Assembly (NCBI RefSeq): GCF_900156125.1
Contig: NZ_FTLX01000006.1
Coordinates: 1 to 64,000 of the forward strand
Reading direction: 5' to 3'
Length of the DNA stretch: 64,000 bases
Source: Domibacillus enclensis
GTDB taxonomy: Bacteria > Bacillota > Bacilli > Bacillales > Domibacillaceae
Each line of letters opens with the position of its first letter. Position 1 is the first letter of the stretch. This document shows positions 1 to 11,413 of the stretch, piece after piece. The position numbers and the translations under genes were made by a program. Below the pieces are notes generated by a model that saw only the letters and a list, made by a program, of their open reading frames with translations, was not told the origin of the DNA and ran no database searches.

Positions 1-95
1 TGACCAGAGCAAGCTCTGATCAAATCCGCTCGACTTGCATGTATTAGGCACGCCGCCAGCGTTCGTCCTGAGCCAGGATCAAACTCTCCAAAAAG
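1..95 (-). rRNA. 16S rRNA gene, 5' end only
   Basis: Read on the minus strand this stretch holds the universal 5' portion of bacterial 16S rRNA (GAGTTTGATCCTGGCTCAG, followed by the GCCTAATACATGCAAGTCGAGCG block and the start of the first variable hairpin). The mature 5' end is placed near position 95 by comparison with Bacillus 16S. The rest of the gene lies outside the window. It is co-oriented with dnaA, dnaN and gyrBA, as in the origin-proximal rrn operon of other Bacillales. Confidence 0.95.
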
Positions 96-246
96 TGTTT
101 GACTTGCTCATTTGTTTCTTATTGAAAATGCGGGGTGCACTTCAATAAGAAGATAAAACTTAAAACGTTGACGTTTTTATTGATTTTGTTCAGTTTTCAA
201 TGTTCAATTCGCTTCGTTTATGTCGTCATCAACTGGCGACTTAAAT

Positions 247-275
247 AATATACCACGGTTAAAAAAAGCATGCAA
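247..275 (-). promoter_or_regulatory. rrn promoter (sigma-A type)
   Basis: On the minus strand a TTGCAT -35 (270-275) and a TATATT -10 (247-252) are exactly 17 bp apart. They point into the rRNA gene about 150 bp away. The leader between contains the ATTGAAAACTGAAC motif typical of Bacillus rrn leaders. Apart from this promoter and leader the 96-285 gap holds nothing else that I recognise. Confidence 0.7.
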
Positions 276-285
276 GCTTTTTCGC

Positions 286-320
286 AAAAAAAAATAAACC
301 TTTTTTCAAAAGGCTTATTT
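286..320 (-). terminator. Terminator of the HD-GYP gene
   Basis: A stem with arms AATAA-CCTTTT and AAAAGG-TTATT has one mismatch and is followed on the minus strand by a T-rich run (A-rich on plus). It overlaps the stop codon at 315-317 and separates this transcript from the rrn promoter. Confidence 0.65.
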
Positions 321-1385
321 CTCCTCAACTTCTTCAATATAAAGGTCTCGATTTTTCGTCAGATCCATTACTTCTCCGCCTGCAAACTGAATAAGGGGTC
401 TTGTTTTATTGTCCGGCTGAATAAATAAGATCTTTCCCTGTCTTCCATCGGATAGTTGAACGTTCATTCCCGGGGACAATTCAATGATTAGTGAAAACAA
501 CGCCTCCATCACCGGAAATGCGAATTGACCGAACAGATCCTGTTGAATGACTTCCACTGCTTTGAATAAAGGCATCCTTGGCTTAAATACTCTCTCTGTC
601 GTTAAAGCATGGTATGTATCGGCGAGACCCACTACTTGAGCAAGTGTATGGATTTTATCGCCTTTTGTACCAGCGGGGTATCCCGACCCGTCCAGCCTTT
701 CGTGATGCTGATAAATGGCAAGCTTGGCTTCCGGCTTCAATAACGTTAAGTCTTTAACCATTTTGTAGCTGACAATCGGATGATTTTGTATTTCCTTATA
801 TTCTTTTTCAGTGAGCGCTGTTTTTTTGGCCAAAAGGGACATGGTCATCTTGGACATTCCACAGTCCGCTAATAAGCCTGACAATGCCGCCTGAACAATC
901 AAGCCTTTGTCCTCGTTTAGCTTCGATGCCATCATGCCGCTCAGCAAGCTGACGGATAAAGCATGGTGATAAAGGTACTCATCTTTTTTAGAGTACGAAA
1001 AGATACGGGTCATTTGATCAGGATGCTGCAGTGTGTATTCTAGGATTGGTAAGATAATTGTTCGAATTCGAGCAATTTCAACATTCATACCGGATTGCCA
1101 CCGTTGAAATTCTGCTTTTACTTTTTTTAACGTTTTAAAATAAATTTGTTCCATCGCTTCTATAGCCGGCCGCTCACCAAAAGGCAGAGACGGAGATGGA
1201 AAAGGAGAAAGCGGACTGTCTTCTTCGATTACGACATCGACAGATTGAATGGAAAAAGCTTTTAAAAACCGGATATGCTGCTCTGTTAAAATTGTATTTG
1301 ATGCGATGAGTGGATAGTTCGTTTCTCCCATCACTGATTCTTTCACGCAAAAGCCTACCTGCAATTTCTCGACTGACACATACAT
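315..1385 (-). CDS. HD-GYP domain protein with degenerate HD motif
   Basis: Protein of 356 aa. An N-terminal part of about 130 residues without clear homology is followed by an HD-GYP domain: HHALSVSLLSG near residue 140, LLADCGMSK near 173, HHERLDGSGYPAG near 228, and VVGLADTYHALT near 250. HD-GYP proteins usually hydrolyse cyclic dinucleotides with a metal centre. Here the HH, HHE, GYP and final Asp signatures remain, but the HD dyad reads AD, so a key metal-ligand histidine is absent. The protein may have altered or no phosphodiesterase activity. There is no signal peptide or membrane segment. It stands alone between gyrA and the rrn operon with its own terminator. Confidence 0.85.
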   Translation of the reverse strand: MYVSVEKLQVGFCVKESVMGETNYPLIASNTILTEQHIRFLKAFSIQSVDVVIEEDSPLSPFPSPSLPFGERPAIEAMEQIYFKTLKKVKAEFQRWQSGMNVEIARIRTIILPILEYTLQHPDQMTRIFSYSKKDEYLYHHALSVSLLSGMMASKLNEDKGLIVQAALSGLLADCGMSKMTMSLLAKKTALTEKEYKEIQNHPIVSYKMVKDLTLLKPEAKLAIYQHHERLDGSGYPAGTKGDKIHTLAQVVGLADTYHALTTERVFKPRMPLFKAVEVIQQDLFGQFAFPVMEALFSLIIELSPGMNVQLSDGRQGKILFIQPDNKTRPLIQFAGGEVMDLTKNRDLYIEEVEEK

Positions 1386-1448
1386 AAAATCACCTACCTA
1401 TACGCCTTTATACCTAAGTATAACCAATTTCAAACTTATTGGATAGAC

Positions 1449-1480
1449 AAAAAAGCACAGGATGTTGAAACATCCTGTGC
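1449..1480 (-). terminator. gyrA terminator
   Basis: The 12-bp perfect stem GCACAGGATGTT/AACATCCTGTGC is followed on the minus strand by six T residues. It lies 12 bp after the gyrA stop and ends the gyrBA transcript. Confidence 0.9.
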
Positions 1481-1491
1481 GCTGTCTTTGA

Positions 1492-3969
1492 TTATTCTTC
1501 GTTTTCTATTTCTTCCCCTTCAAGTTCAAGGGCTTCTTCATCTTCTTTTTCAACTTTTGCAACTGTCGCCACGACTTCACTGTCACCGAGACGAATCAAT
1601 TTGACTCCCTGCGTATTGCGGCCTGTAATGGAAATGGTGCCAATGTCCATACGGATCATGACGCCGCCCATTGTCATCAGCATTAAATCTTCCTCGCCTG
1701 TCACGGTTTTCACCGCGATAAGAGGACCATTCTTGCTTGTAATGTTTAACGTTTTTAACCCTTTGCCGCCGCGCGTCTGAATGCGGTATTCCGATTCGGG
1801 GGTTAGCTTGCCGTACCCGTTTTCTGTCACGATCAACACGTAGTCGTTTTCTTCTACGAGTTCCATTCCGACAGCCTGGTCGCCCTCAGATAAGGTGATG
1901 CCTTTAACGCCGGTTGACGTTCGGCCCATTGACCGGACGTTGTCTTCCGGGAAACGGATCAACATTCCGTTGCGGGTGCCCATTACAATATGTTTCTCCC
2001 CATTCGTTAATCGAACGGAAATGAGCTCATCCTCGTCACGAATATTCAATGCAATTAATCCATTTGTCCGGATGTTCGCATAATCCATCAGCGAGGTCCG
2101 CTTCACGATCCCTTGCTTTGTCGCAAAGAACAAGAAAGCATCTTCGGTGAACTTTTCAACAAACAGCATGGAATTGACCCATTCATCCTGCTCCACGCCA
2201 AGCAGATTAACAAGCGGAATGCCTTTAGCTGTCCGGCTGAACTCAGGAATCTGATACCCTTTCAATCGGTATACCTTTCCTTTGTTCGTAAAGAATAGAA
2301 TGGTGTCATGAGTAGAAGTCGTCAGCAGCTGCTCAACGAAGTCATGTTCATTCGTGCCCATTCCTTGAATGCCACGGCCGCCGCGGCGCTGGCTCCGGTA
2401 TGTTGAAATAGGCTGACGCTTAATGTAGCCTTTGTGCGTTAAGGTAATGATGATTTTCTCCACTGGAATTAAATCTTCATCCATCAAATCGCCCGGTGCT
2501 CCGTCGGTAATCTCCGTGCGCCGCTTGTCATCAAAGCGGTGCTTGATTTCCAGCAATTCTTCACGAATAATTTCAAGAATTTTCTCTTCATCTGCCAAAA
2601 TCGCTTTCAGCTCTGTGATCAGCGCGATCAGATTTTGATACTCTTCTTCGATTTTGTCGCGCTCTAGTCCGGTTAACCGCTGCAGACGCATATCTAAAAT
2701 AGCCTGAGCCTGCTTTTCGGATAAGCCGAACTGCTCCATCAATCCGGAGCGGGCAATATCCGTCGTCTGTGAGCCGCGAATCAAGGCGATAATCTGGTCA
2801 ATGTGATCAAGCGCAATGCGCAGCCCTTCTAAAATGTGGGCGCGGGCTTCCGCTTTATTTAAATCAAATTGTGTACGGCGGCGAATAATTTCCTGCTGGT
2901 GGGCTAAGTAATGCGTTAAGCACTCTTTTAAGCTGAGCACTTTCGGATGGCCGTCGACAAGAGCCAGCATGTTAATGCCGAAGCTCGTTTGCATTGCTGT
3001 ATATTTATATAAATTATTCAGAACCACACTGGCATTGGCATCACGACGGATTTCCATGACAATGCGCATGCCTTCACGGTCTGATTCGTCGCGAAGATCG
3101 GTAATGCCGTCAATTTTCTTGTCCCGTACAAGCTCTGCAATCCGTTCAATGAGCTTGGCTTTGTTTACTTGATATGGAATTTCTGTAACAATAATCGTTT
3201 CTTTCCCGTTTGCTTTTTCTTCGATTTCAGTGCGGGCCCGTAAAATGATCGAACCGCGGCCTGTTTCGTAAGCACGGCGGATGCCGCTTCTTCCCATCAA
3301 GATGCCTGCTGTCGGGAAATCGGGACCAGGTATGTACTCCATTAAGTCGAGCACGGTCAAATCAGGATTTTGGCTGACCGCAAGAAGAGCGTCAATGACT
3401 TCACCAAGCTGATGTGGCGGAATATTCGTTGCCATACCGACCGCGATGCCGGAAGCGCCGTTGACGAGAAGGTTAGGAAAACGGGCCGGCAGCACAACAG
3501 GCTCCCGTTCAGAACCGTCGTAGTTGTCTTTATAGTCGATCGTGTCTTTGTTTAAATCGCGGGTGATTTCCATTGCGATTTTCGACATGCGTGCTTCCGT
3601 GTACCGCATTGCCGCAGCTGCATCGCCATCGACTGAACCAAAGTTCCCGTGGCCGTCAACGAGCATGTAACGGTAGTTGAAATCCTGCGCCATGCGGACC
3701 ATCGTTTCATAAACAGCGGAGTCGCCGTGCGGATGGTACTTACCGATGACGTCACCGACAATCCGGGCCGATTTCTTATAGGCTTTGTCTGCCGTCATGC
3801 CAAGGTCGTTCATTGCATATAAAATACGGCGGTGAACCGGCTTAAGCCCGTCACGCACGTCTGGAAGTGCCCGTGACACGATAACACTCATCGCGTAATC
3901 AAGGAACGACGAACGCATTTCCTTGCTTATATTAATCTCTTTTACATTGGAGCTTGGCATATCAGCCAT
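1492..3969 (-). CDS. gyrA: DNA gyrase subunit A
   Basis: Protein of 825 aa, usual for Bacillales GyrA. It is the cleavage/rejoining subunit of the A2B2 gyrase that introduces negative supercoils. Visible: the quinolone-pocket segment [11 protein letters not shown], where the Ser usually mutated in resistance is intact; the catalytic tyrosine in [10 protein letters not shown] near residue 120; a coiled-coil stretch in the 370-480 region; the GyrA box QRRGGRG near residue 535 that starts the C-terminal DNA-wrapping beta-pinwheel; and a Glu-rich tail. It follows gyrB by 59 bp and is cotranscribed with it. Confidence 0.98.
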   Translation of the reverse strand: MADMPSSNVKEINISKEMRSSFLDYAMSVIVSRALPDVRDGLKPVHRRILYAMNDLGMTADKAYKKSARIVGDVIGKYHPHGDSAVYETMVRMAQDFNYRYMLVDGHGNFGSVDGDAAAAMRYTEARMSKIAMEITRDLNKDTIDYKDNYDGSEREPVVLPARFPNLLVNGASGIAVGMATNIPPHQLGEVIDALLAVSQNPDLTVLDLMEYIPGPDFPTAGILMGRSGIRRAYETGRGSIILRARTEIEEKANGKETIIVTEIPYQVNKAKLIERIAELVRDKKIDGITDLRDESDREGMRIVMEIRRDANASVVLNNLYKYTAMQTSFGINMLALVDGHPKVLSLKECLTHYLAHQQEIIRRRTQFDLNKAEARAHILEGLRIALDHIDQIIALIRGSQTTDIARSGLMEQFGLSEKQAQAILDMRLQRLTGLERDKIEEEYQNLIALITELKAILADEEKILEIIREELLEIKHRFDDKRRTEITDGAPGDLMDEDLIPVEKIIITLTHKGYIKRQPISTYRSQRRGGRGIQGMGTNEHDFVEQLLTTSTHDTILFFTNKGKVYRLKGYQIPEFSRTAKGIPLVNLLGVEQDEWVNSMLFVEKFTEDAFLFFATKQGIVKRTSLMDYANIRTNGLIALNIRDEDELISVRLTNGEKHIVMGTRNGMLIRFPEDNVRSMGRTSTGVKGITLSEGDQAVGMELVEENDYVLIVTENGYGKLTPESEYRIQTRGGKGLKTLNITSKNGPLIAVKTVTGEEDLMLMTMGGVMIRMDIGTISITGRNTQGVKLIRLGDSEVVATVAKVEKEDEEALELEGEEIENEE

Positions 3970-3992
3970 GAAAAATCCTCCCTTTTAAAAAA

Positions 3993-4022
3993 GTCGGAGC
4001 GCCCGCTTGCGGCGGACGCTTG
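3993..4022 (-). other. gyrB-gyrA intercistronic hairpin
   Basis: On the minus strand a GC-rich stem (AGCGTCCGC against GCGGGCGCT, one mismatch, short loop) sits between the gyrB stop and the gyrA ribosome-binding site. It has no T tract, so it is more likely an mRNA processing or stability element than a terminator. Confidence 0.45.
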
Positions 4023-4028
4023 ATCAAC

Positions 4029-5960
<1,932 letters not shown>

Positions 5961-5986
5961 TCACCTTCTCTTTCGGTTAAATAATC

Positions 5987-7105
5987 TTACTTTATCTGCG
6001 TCATCGCACCGCTTGTGACGCTGTAAGCGGATGCGGCATTTAATGTGTCATGCTCAATTCCATCTGTGTTCGTCGTCGTCACAAATGTCTGTACCTTGCC
6101 GTGAATCGTGTTTAGCAAATGGGATTGACGGTAATCATCCAATTCGGACAACACATCATCCAGCAGCAAAATCGGGTATTCGCCGATTTCGGATTGAATC
6201 AGTTCAATTTCAGCCAGCTTTACAGCGAGTGCGGTTGTCCGCTGCTGTCCTTGCGATCCGAATGTTTGAATGTTTTTTCCGTTTACATAAAAAAGAAGAT
6301 CATCGCGGTGCGGCCCGGTTAAGGTGACGCCGCGGTCCACTTCTCTCGTGCGCCCCTTCAGAAACGCTTCTGCCAGCGTAGTGCGCATTTGTTCCTGCGT
6401 TTGGTCTTCCTTCATTCCGGCAGCAGGCTCATACAAAATCTCAAGCGTCTCAATTCCACGTGAAATACCTTTGTGAAGCGGGCCGGCCCAGTGCTGCAGC
6501 AGCCGGATAAATTCAAACCGCTTGGCCGTCACTTTAACCGCCAGCTCGATCAGCTGTTCCGTCAGTACGTCAAGCATCGTGTAATCAGAGGCGCGCTTTG
6601 TCTGCAGCTGCTTCAAATAATGATTCCGCTGCTGCAGCACTTTATGGTAACGGCTTAAATCATGCAAATAAACAGGCGATACCTGTCCGATTTCCATATC
6701 AATAAACCGTCTTCTTACTTGAGGACTGCCTTTAACGAGCGTTAAATCCTCCGGCGCAAACATGACGACATTCATGTTTCCGATGTATTGGCTAAGCCTT
6801 GTTTGTTCCAAATGATTGATTCTGGCTTTTTTCCCTTTTTTCGAGATAACTAGTTCCATTGGCAGCGACTGATGCTTTTTTTGCACTCGCCCTTTTATTT
6901 TAGCATATTCCGCTTCCCAGCGAATTAAATCTTTATCATTCGAGGTCCTGTGGGATTTCGCCATCGCCAGCACATAAATAGATTCAATAATGTTTGTTTT
7001 TCCCTGGGCATTTTCGCCAATGATGACATTGACCGTGTTGTCAAATTCCGCCTGCAGTGCTTCGTAGTTTCGGTAATGCTCCAGGACCAGCTGTTCAATA
7101 TGCAT
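5987..7105 (-). CDS. recF: DNA replication and repair protein RecF
   Basis: Protein of 372 aa, full length. RecF is an SMC-like ATPase that helps load RecA at gaps during recombinational repair and replication restart. Visible: the Walker [14 protein letters not shown] near residue 34, the signature region [17 protein letters not shown] near 285, and Walker [13 protein letters not shown] near 320. It follows yaaA by 23 bp in the conserved yaaA-recF-gyrB-gyrA run. Confidence 0.98.
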   Translation of the reverse strand: MHIEQLVLEHYRNYEALQAEFDNTVNVIIGENAQGKTNIIESIYVLAMAKSHRTSNDKDLIRWEAEYAKIKGRVQKKHQSLPMELVISKKGKKARINHLEQTRLSQYIGNMNVVMFAPEDLTLVKGSPQVRRRFIDMEIGQVSPVYLHDLSRYHKVLQQRNHYLKQLQTKRASDYTMLDVLTEQLIELAVKVTAKRFEFIRLLQHWAGPLHKGISRGIETLEILYEPAAGMKEDQTQEQMRTTLAEAFLKGRTREVDRGVTLTGPHRDDLLFYVNGKNIQTFGSQGQQRTTALAVKLAEIELIQSEIGEYPILLLDDVLSELDDYRQSHLLNTIHGKVQTFVTTTNTDGIEHDTLNAASAYSVTSGAMTQIK

Positions 7106-7128
7106 ACGAACGCACCTTTCGATGACGG

Positions 7129-7371
7129 TTAATCTTGATCTTCCTCAGATCCAAACCCAACTTCATATACACCGTCGCCCGGAATCTCCACTTCGTCATT
7201 TTCGTAAAGCTTCCGTCCGCGCCGGTCTTCAAGCTCGCCGTTTACATATACCTCGTGCTCGCTCAAGTACCATTTTGCCTGGCCGCCGGTTTGAATGACG
7301 CCTGCCAGCTTTAAAAACTGCCCGAGTGTGATAAATTCCACTTCTGCATCCGGTCCTTTTTTGATGGTCAT
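7129..7371 (-). CDS. yaaA: S4-domain RNA-binding protein YaaA
   Basis: Protein of 80 aa consisting of one S4 domain: [27 protein letters not shown], then the [12 protein letters not shown] strand. Orthologues sit between dnaN and recF throughout Bacillales, and in B. subtilis the protein has been linked to 50S ribosome assembly. A terminator separates it from dnaN, so expression may depend on readthrough or on a promoter in the 7372-7421 gap that I cannot identify. Confidence 0.92.
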   Translation of the reverse strand: MTIKKGPDAEVEFITLGQFLKLAGVIQTGGQAKWYLSEHEVYVNGELEDRRGRKLYENDEVEIPGDGVYEVGFGSEEDQD

Positions 7372-7421
7372 AAGTTCGTTTCCTCCGTCATTATCCTAAT
7401 ACTTTATTTTAACACAAATAC

Positions 7422-7456
7422 AAAAAAAAGCGGGGGCTGAGACATCCCGCTTTTTT
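7422..7456 (-). terminator. dnaN terminator
   Basis: The stem AAAAAGCGGG/CCCGCTTTTT with an 11-nt loop lies directly after the dnaN stop on the minus strand and has a T tract. It would limit transcription from dnaA-dnaN into yaaA-recF. Confidence 0.85.
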
Positions 7457-7465
7457 CGCGATCCA

Positions 7466-8599
7466 TTAATACGTGCGCACAGGCAAAATAAGCTGAAGCG
7501 TGGAGTCGTCATGCAGCGGACGAATGACGAACGGACGCATGGCTCCCGTAAACTGAATTTCAATCTCTGTTCCTTCAATGGCTTTTAGCGCATCCATCAT
7601 GTACTTCGCGCTGAACGAGATTTTTAATTCTTCCCCCTCAGAAGACAGGCTGCTCACTTGCTCGGTGACCTTGCCGATCTCCGGCGAGTTGGACGAAATC
7701 TCCACTGTCCCTGCATCACTGCTCATTTTCACCACATTGTTGCGTCCTTCACGTGCCAGAAGCGAAGCGCGGTCAACGGCCTGCAAATATTCTTTTGTAT
7801 TCAAGTCAATTTTCGTTTTGTGCTCATCTGGAATCAGCCGGCTTGTATCCGGATAGTTGCCGTCTAGAAGCCTTGAGAAAAACAAAACATGCTTGGAACG
7901 GAACAGCACTTGATTTTCCGTCATGACAATTTCAACCGGCTCGTTTGAGTCATCCAAAATTTTGCTGAGCTCTGTCAGGCTTTTGCCGGGAATCACGACA
8001 TTGTACTCTCCTTCCGGCAGACCATCCGCCGTTGTTTTGCGAAGAGCAAGACGGTGGCTGTCCGTTGCCGTGCAAATGAGAGTTCCGTTTTCAATCTTCC
8101 AGTTGACCCCGGTTAAAATCGGGCGTGTTTCCGAAGTGGAGACAGCAAAAACGGTTTGACGGATTAATGTTTTTACGAGATCGGCTGGCAGCTTAAAAGC
8201 ATTTTGATCATCAATTTGAGGCAAATGCGGATACTCATCTGCATCCTGTCCATTCAAGCTGAATTCCGCGTGGCCGGACCGGATGATGGCCTGAAAGGAA
8301 TCAGACGTTTCAAATTCAATCGTGGAGGCCGGCAGCTTTCGGACGATTTCATTGAAAAAGCGGGCGTTTAATACAACCCCTCCCGTTTCTTCAATCGTCG
8401 CAATCGATACGTCCCCTTCTTCGCTCGGGATAAAAGACTCGATTGAAATGTCAGAGTCACTTCCGGTTAGTGTAATTCCTTCATCCGAGGCGTGAATTTT
8501 AATACCCGTCAAAATGGGAATGGTCGTTCTCGAACTCACTGCTTTTAATACATCTTGAATGCCAGCGGACAGTCGGTCTTTTTGAATTGAAAATTTCAT
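7466..8599 (-). CDS. dnaN: DNA polymerase III beta sliding clamp
   Basis: Protein of 377 aa, the usual length (378 in B. subtilis). It forms the dimeric ring that tethers PolC and DnaE to DNA. The three repeated clamp domains span the whole length, and the C-terminus ends QLILPVRTY as in other clamps, the part that carries the client-binding pocket. It is preceded by a GGAGG site and by the dnaA-dnaN origin segment. Confidence 0.98.
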   Translation of the reverse strand: MKFSIQKDRLSAGIQDVLKAVSSRTTIPILTGIKIHASDEGITLTGSDSDISIESFIPSEEGDVSIATIEETGGVVLNARFFNEIVRKLPASTIEFETSDSFQAIIRSGHAEFSLNGQDADEYPHLPQIDDQNAFKLPADLVKTLIRQTVFAVSTSETRPILTGVNWKIENGTLICTATDSHRLALRKTTADGLPEGEYNVVIPGKSLTELSKILDDSNEPVEIVMTENQVLFRSKHVLFFSRLLDGNYPDTSRLIPDEHKTKIDLNTKEYLQAVDRASLLAREGRNNVVKMSSDAGTVEISSNSPEIGKVTEQVSSLSSEGEELKISFSAKYMMDALKAIEGTEIEIQFTGAMRPFVIRPLHDDSTLQLILPVRTY

Positions 8600-8649
8600 G
8601 GGGATCCCTCCGAAATTATTTTAAGATAGCTTTTCACCTGACGGCTGTT

Positions 8650-8786
8650 TTATTTATTTTATATTAAAAAAATAATAGCCGTAGTAGTAGGCGCTGTTGA
8701 TTTGTGGATAAGTGGGTGAAAACCAAAGAACAACAGTCTATCCACATGTGGACAGACTGTTGATGAACGCCCTTTGTTATTCACAG
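8650..8786. other. oriC unwinding segment (DnaA boxes, DnaA-trio, AT-rich DUE)
   Basis: This is the dnaN-dnaA gap. From high to low coordinates it shows DnaA-box-like sequences at 8777-8785 (TTATTCACA), 8747-8755 (TGTGGACAG) and 8738-8746 (CTATCCACA), then a perfect box TGTGGATAA at 8703-8711. On the minus strand this is followed by GCGCC, then CTACTACTA (8682-8690), and then an AT-only stretch (8650-8676). Box, GC segment, repeated trinucleotide and AT-rich tract is the order described for the B. subtilis basal unwinding system with its DnaA-trio. Assignment is by motif, not by experiment. Confidence 0.85.
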
Positions 8787-8790
8787 CTTA

Positions 8791-10146
8791 TTAAGCTTTT
8801 AAAATGGTGATGATTTCTTTGAGCTTTTGTGCAAAGGCAGGATCACTTTCCTGCAGCTTGGAGATTTTTTCGTGAGCGTGAATGACCGTCGTATGATCAC
8901 GGCCCCCAAACTCTTCTCCGATTTTAGGCAGCGAAAAGTCCGTCAGCTCGCGCGACAAATACATCGCAACCTGCCGTGGAAATGCGACGGATTTCGTTCT
9001 TTTCTTCGCTGTAAAGTCTTCTAATCGGATATCGTACTGCTCCCCGATCACCCGCTGAATATCAGGAATGGTCACAACCTTCGGGCGGGCTCCTGGAATA
9101 ATGTCCTTAAGCGCGTCTGCTGCTACGTTCGCGTTTACTTCTTTGTTAATCAATGACGAGTAGGCAACGACCCGGATCAAGGCGCCTTCAAGCTCCCGGA
9201 TATTTGTATCGATTTGATTCGCAATGTACAGCATTACTTCGTTCGGCACATCCAGGTTTTCCGCACGTGCCTTTTTACGCAAAATGGCAATGCGGGTTTC
9301 AAGATCAGGCGGCGTAATATCTGTAATCAGCCCCCACTCAAACCGGGAACGAAGACGGTCCTCAAGCGTCGGGATTTCCTTCGGAGGACGGTCACTGGAG
9401 ATAATAATCTGCTTGCTTTCCTCATGAAGCGTATTAAACGTATGAAAAAACTCTTCCTGCGTTTGTTCTTTACCTGCTAAAAATTGAATATCGTCAATGA
9501 GAAGCACATCCACGTTGCGGTATTTGTTGCGAAACTCCACCGCTTTGTTGTCGCGAATCGAATTAATAAATTCATTGGTGAATTTCTCAGAAGACAAATA
9601 CACCACTTTTGCGCCTGGATTATGTTCAATCACGTAATGGCCGATCGCGTGCATTAAATGCGTTTTGCCAAGCCCCACGCCTCCGTAAATAAAAAGCGGA
9701 TTGTACGCCTTCGCCGGCGCTTCAGCAACCGCGAGAGAGGCAGCGTGAGCGAATCGGTTGCCTGAGCCGATGACAAACGTGTCAAAGGTGTATTTCGGGT
9801 TCAGCATGCTGTGAATAATCGGCTCGCCAGTGGATTTTGGCGCCGGTGCCTGCGGCTCTGTCCGGTAATTTGGCGGTACGTATGATGACAAATCGTGCAC
9901 ATCCGGTGAAATAAAGTACACGTCCAGCTTTTCGCCTGTTATTTCGTCAATAATTTCGGATGTTAAATTCGTATAGTGCCCTTCCAGCCAATCGCGATTA
10001 AACACGTTGGGTGCAGTTACGACAATGGCATCTCCGTGAAGCGAATGTGCTTTTGTTGATTTCACCCACGTTTCAAAACTGGGCTTGCTGATTCTTGTTT
10101 GGATCCGTTCGAGCACGCTATTCCATAAATCGTCAATATTCTCCAT
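8791..10146 (-). CDS. dnaA: Chromosomal replication initiator DnaA
   Basis: Protein of 451 aa, full length. Domain I (about 1-85) is the helicase and regulator interaction domain, with [11 protein letters not shown] short variable linker follows. The AAA+ domain III shows Walker [13 protein letters not shown] near residue 155 and Walker [13 protein letters not shown] near 217. Domain IV carries the DNA-binding signature [15 protein letters not shown] near residue 415. It lies between the two origin segments and is transcribed away from the larger box cluster. Confidence 0.99.
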   Translation of the reverse strand: MENIDDLWNSVLERIQTRISKPSFETWVKSTKAHSLHGDAIVVTAPNVFNRDWLEGHYTNLTSEIIDEITGEKLDVYFISPDVHDLSSYVPPNYRTEPQAPAPKSTGEPIIHSMLNPKYTFDTFVIGSGNRFAHAASLAVAEAPAKAYNPLFIYGGVGLGKTHLMHAIGHYVIEHNPGAKVVYLSSEKFTNEFINSIRDNKAVEFRNKYRNVDVLLIDDIQFLAGKEQTQEEFFHTFNTLHEESKQIIISSDRPPKEIPTLEDRLRSRFEWGLITDITPPDLETRIAILRKKARAENLDVPNEVMLYIANQIDTNIRELEGALIRVVAYSSLINKEVNANVAADALKDIIPGARPKVVTIPDIQRVIGEQYDIRLEDFTAKKRTKSVAFPRQVAMYLSRELTDFSLPKIGEEFGGRDHTTVIHAHEKISKLQESDPAFAQKLKEIITILKA

Positions 10147-10248
10147 TGGCCCCTCCTTACGCCTGCTATTGCAGCTTGTTCAATGTTTGTATAAGTCTAA
10201 AATGGCGGTTATTCATAAATATTCATGACAATGTTTGTGAATAAATAT

Positions 10249-10277
10249 ATAATAAGATGAAAGTAGTTTTTCGACAA
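10249..10277 (-). promoter_or_regulatory. Probable dnaA promoter
   Basis: On the minus strand TTGTCG (10272-10277) and TATTAT (10249-10254) are 17 bp apart and point to dnaA, about 100 bp away. A perfect DnaA box (10289-10297) lies just upstream of the -35, consistent with the known autorepression of dnaA. Confidence 0.6.
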
Positions 10278-10288
10278 AATCTACAGTC

Positions 10289-10549
10289 TGTGGATAAAAA
10301 TAAAAACACCCTGTTTATTCTTTTTCCACACTTTATCCACAGTTGTGGATAAAACAATGACGGAATTTAGTTATCCAGAGTGAAAACAAAATAATAATAG
10401 CAGAAAAAATGAGATGGTGCAATGACTTGTATTAATTATCCACAGGGTTAAAAACGCTGTTTAAAAGATTGTCCACAGGGTGAGGACTTGTGAAAAGACC
10501 ATAGGAGAAGTTGTGGATAATCAAAAAATGCTGTCGATTGCTGTCCACA
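10289..10549. other. oriC DnaA-box cluster upstream of dnaA
   Basis: Boxes matching TTATCCACA or its complement lie at 10289-10297, 10333-10341, 10344-10352, 10436-10444 and 10512-10520 (all perfect). Near matches lie at 10371-10379 (TTATCCAGA), 10469-10477 (TTGTCCACA) and 10541-10549 (CTGTCCACA). Two boxes face each other as TTATCCACAGTTGTGGATAA (10333-10352). This is the counterpart of the B. subtilis region upstream of dnaA. The rest of the 10147-10648 gap has no gene. Confidence 0.92.
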
Positions 10550-10648
10550 GGGAAAACAGGGAGATCCGCTGGAGGGGTTTGTACAACATGCATTCCTCAG
10601 CAAAAGGACAGTAAAATAATTTGGTTTTGCCGGGATTTTAAAATGTGG

Positions 10649-10677
10649 TTGACAGGATGAGTGCCCATCCTTATAAT
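10649..10677 (+). promoter_or_regulatory. rpmH promoter
   Basis: A consensus sigma-A promoter: TTGACA (10649-10654), 17 bp, TATAAT (10672-10677). It is about 55 bp upstream of rpmH and divergent from dnaA. Confidence 0.85.
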
Positions 10678-10732
10678 TAACAAAGACTGTTTTGAAAATA
10701 TGAATTTGAAAACCTCAGGGAGGTGTTTTAAT

Positions 10733-10867
10733 ATGAAAAGAACGTTCCAGCCTAACAAACGTAAAAGAAGCAAAGTTCATGGTTTCCGTGCACGTATGAG
10801 TTCTAAAAACGGCCGCCGTGTTTTAGCTAGCCGCCGTGCTAAAGGCAGAAAAGTACTATCTGCATAA
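10733..10867 (+). CDS. rpmH: 50S ribosomal protein L34
   Basis: Protein of 44 aa, the standard length, very rich in Arg and Lys: [12 protein letters not shown] at the N-terminus and [11 protein letters not shown] at the C-terminus. The start was chosen at the ATG after GGGAGGTG; an upstream in-frame extension has no ribosome-binding site. It has a strong promoter and is followed directly by a terminator, so rnpA probably depends on readthrough or a separate promoter. Confidence 0.98.
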   Translation: MKRTFQPNKRKRSKVHGFRARMSSKNGRRVLASRRAKGRKVLSA

Positions 10868-10898
10868 GACCACTGACCATTTCAGTGGTCTTTTTTTA
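10868..10898 (+). terminator. rpmH terminator
   Basis: The stem GACCACTGA/TCAGTGGTC is followed by seven T residues, immediately after the rpmH stop. Confidence 0.9.
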
Positions 10899-10944
10899 GG
10901 ACCACAGTGTGTCTTTGATCTATTGGGACCAATGGAAGCAGGTC

Positions 10945-10992
10945 ATCAAGGTGCAGCGGCCGTGACTCGTCATATTCGTTCTGCTCCTTGAT
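10945..10992 (+). other. Hairpin in the rnpA leader
   Basis: The arms ATCAAGG-t-GCAG and CTGC-t-CCTTGAT pair with one T-T mismatch around a 24-nt loop. It lies in the untranslated region between the rpmH terminator and rnpA and has no T tract. It may be an mRNA processing or stability element; the function is not visible. Confidence 0.4.
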
Positions 10993-11020
10993 CCTTACTA
11001 ATACCCGGCAGGTGCCATAT

Positions 11021-11389
11021 ATGAAAAAATCATTCCGAATTAAAAAAAACGACGATTTTCAAACGGTCTTCAGTAAAGGGAAGTCGTTCGCGAATCGCCA
11101 GTTTGTTGTGTATATGTATAGAAAAGAACAAAACGTCCCGTTCCGGATCGGCTTGTCCGTCAGCAAAAAGCTGGGCAACGCTGTCGTACGCAATCGCATA
11201 AAGCGATATATAAGACAGAGCTTTACGGAACTAAAAGCAGACATTAAGCCCGGCTGGGATTTTATCATCATTGCCAGAAAACCGGCAGCCGATATGTCAT
11301 GTGCTGAAGTAAAGGGAAGTCTTGTACACGTACTGAAACTGGCGCGGGCACTTCAGCGAAATGAATCAACTCCACCAAATAAGAACTAA
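11021..11389 (+). CDS. rnpA: Ribonuclease P protein component
   Basis: Protein of 122 aa. It is the basic protein subunit that helps RNase P RNA bind and process the 5' leader of pre-tRNA. Visible: [26 protein letters not shown], split here only by description, and the family signature [12 protein letters not shown] near residue 60. The start at 11021 follows CAGGTG and gives the normal family length; an upstream TTG would add 11 unconserved residues. Order rpmH-rnpA-yidC is universal in Bacillales. Confidence 0.97.
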   Translation: MKKSFRIKKNDDFQTVFSKGKSFANRQFVVYMYRKEQNVPFRIGLSVSKKLGNAVVRNRIKRYIRQSFTELKADIKPGWDFIIIARKPAADMSCAEVKGSLVHVLKLARALQRNESTPPNKN

Positions 11390-11413
11390 GCCAATGACAG
11401 GAGGCGCAGCCGC

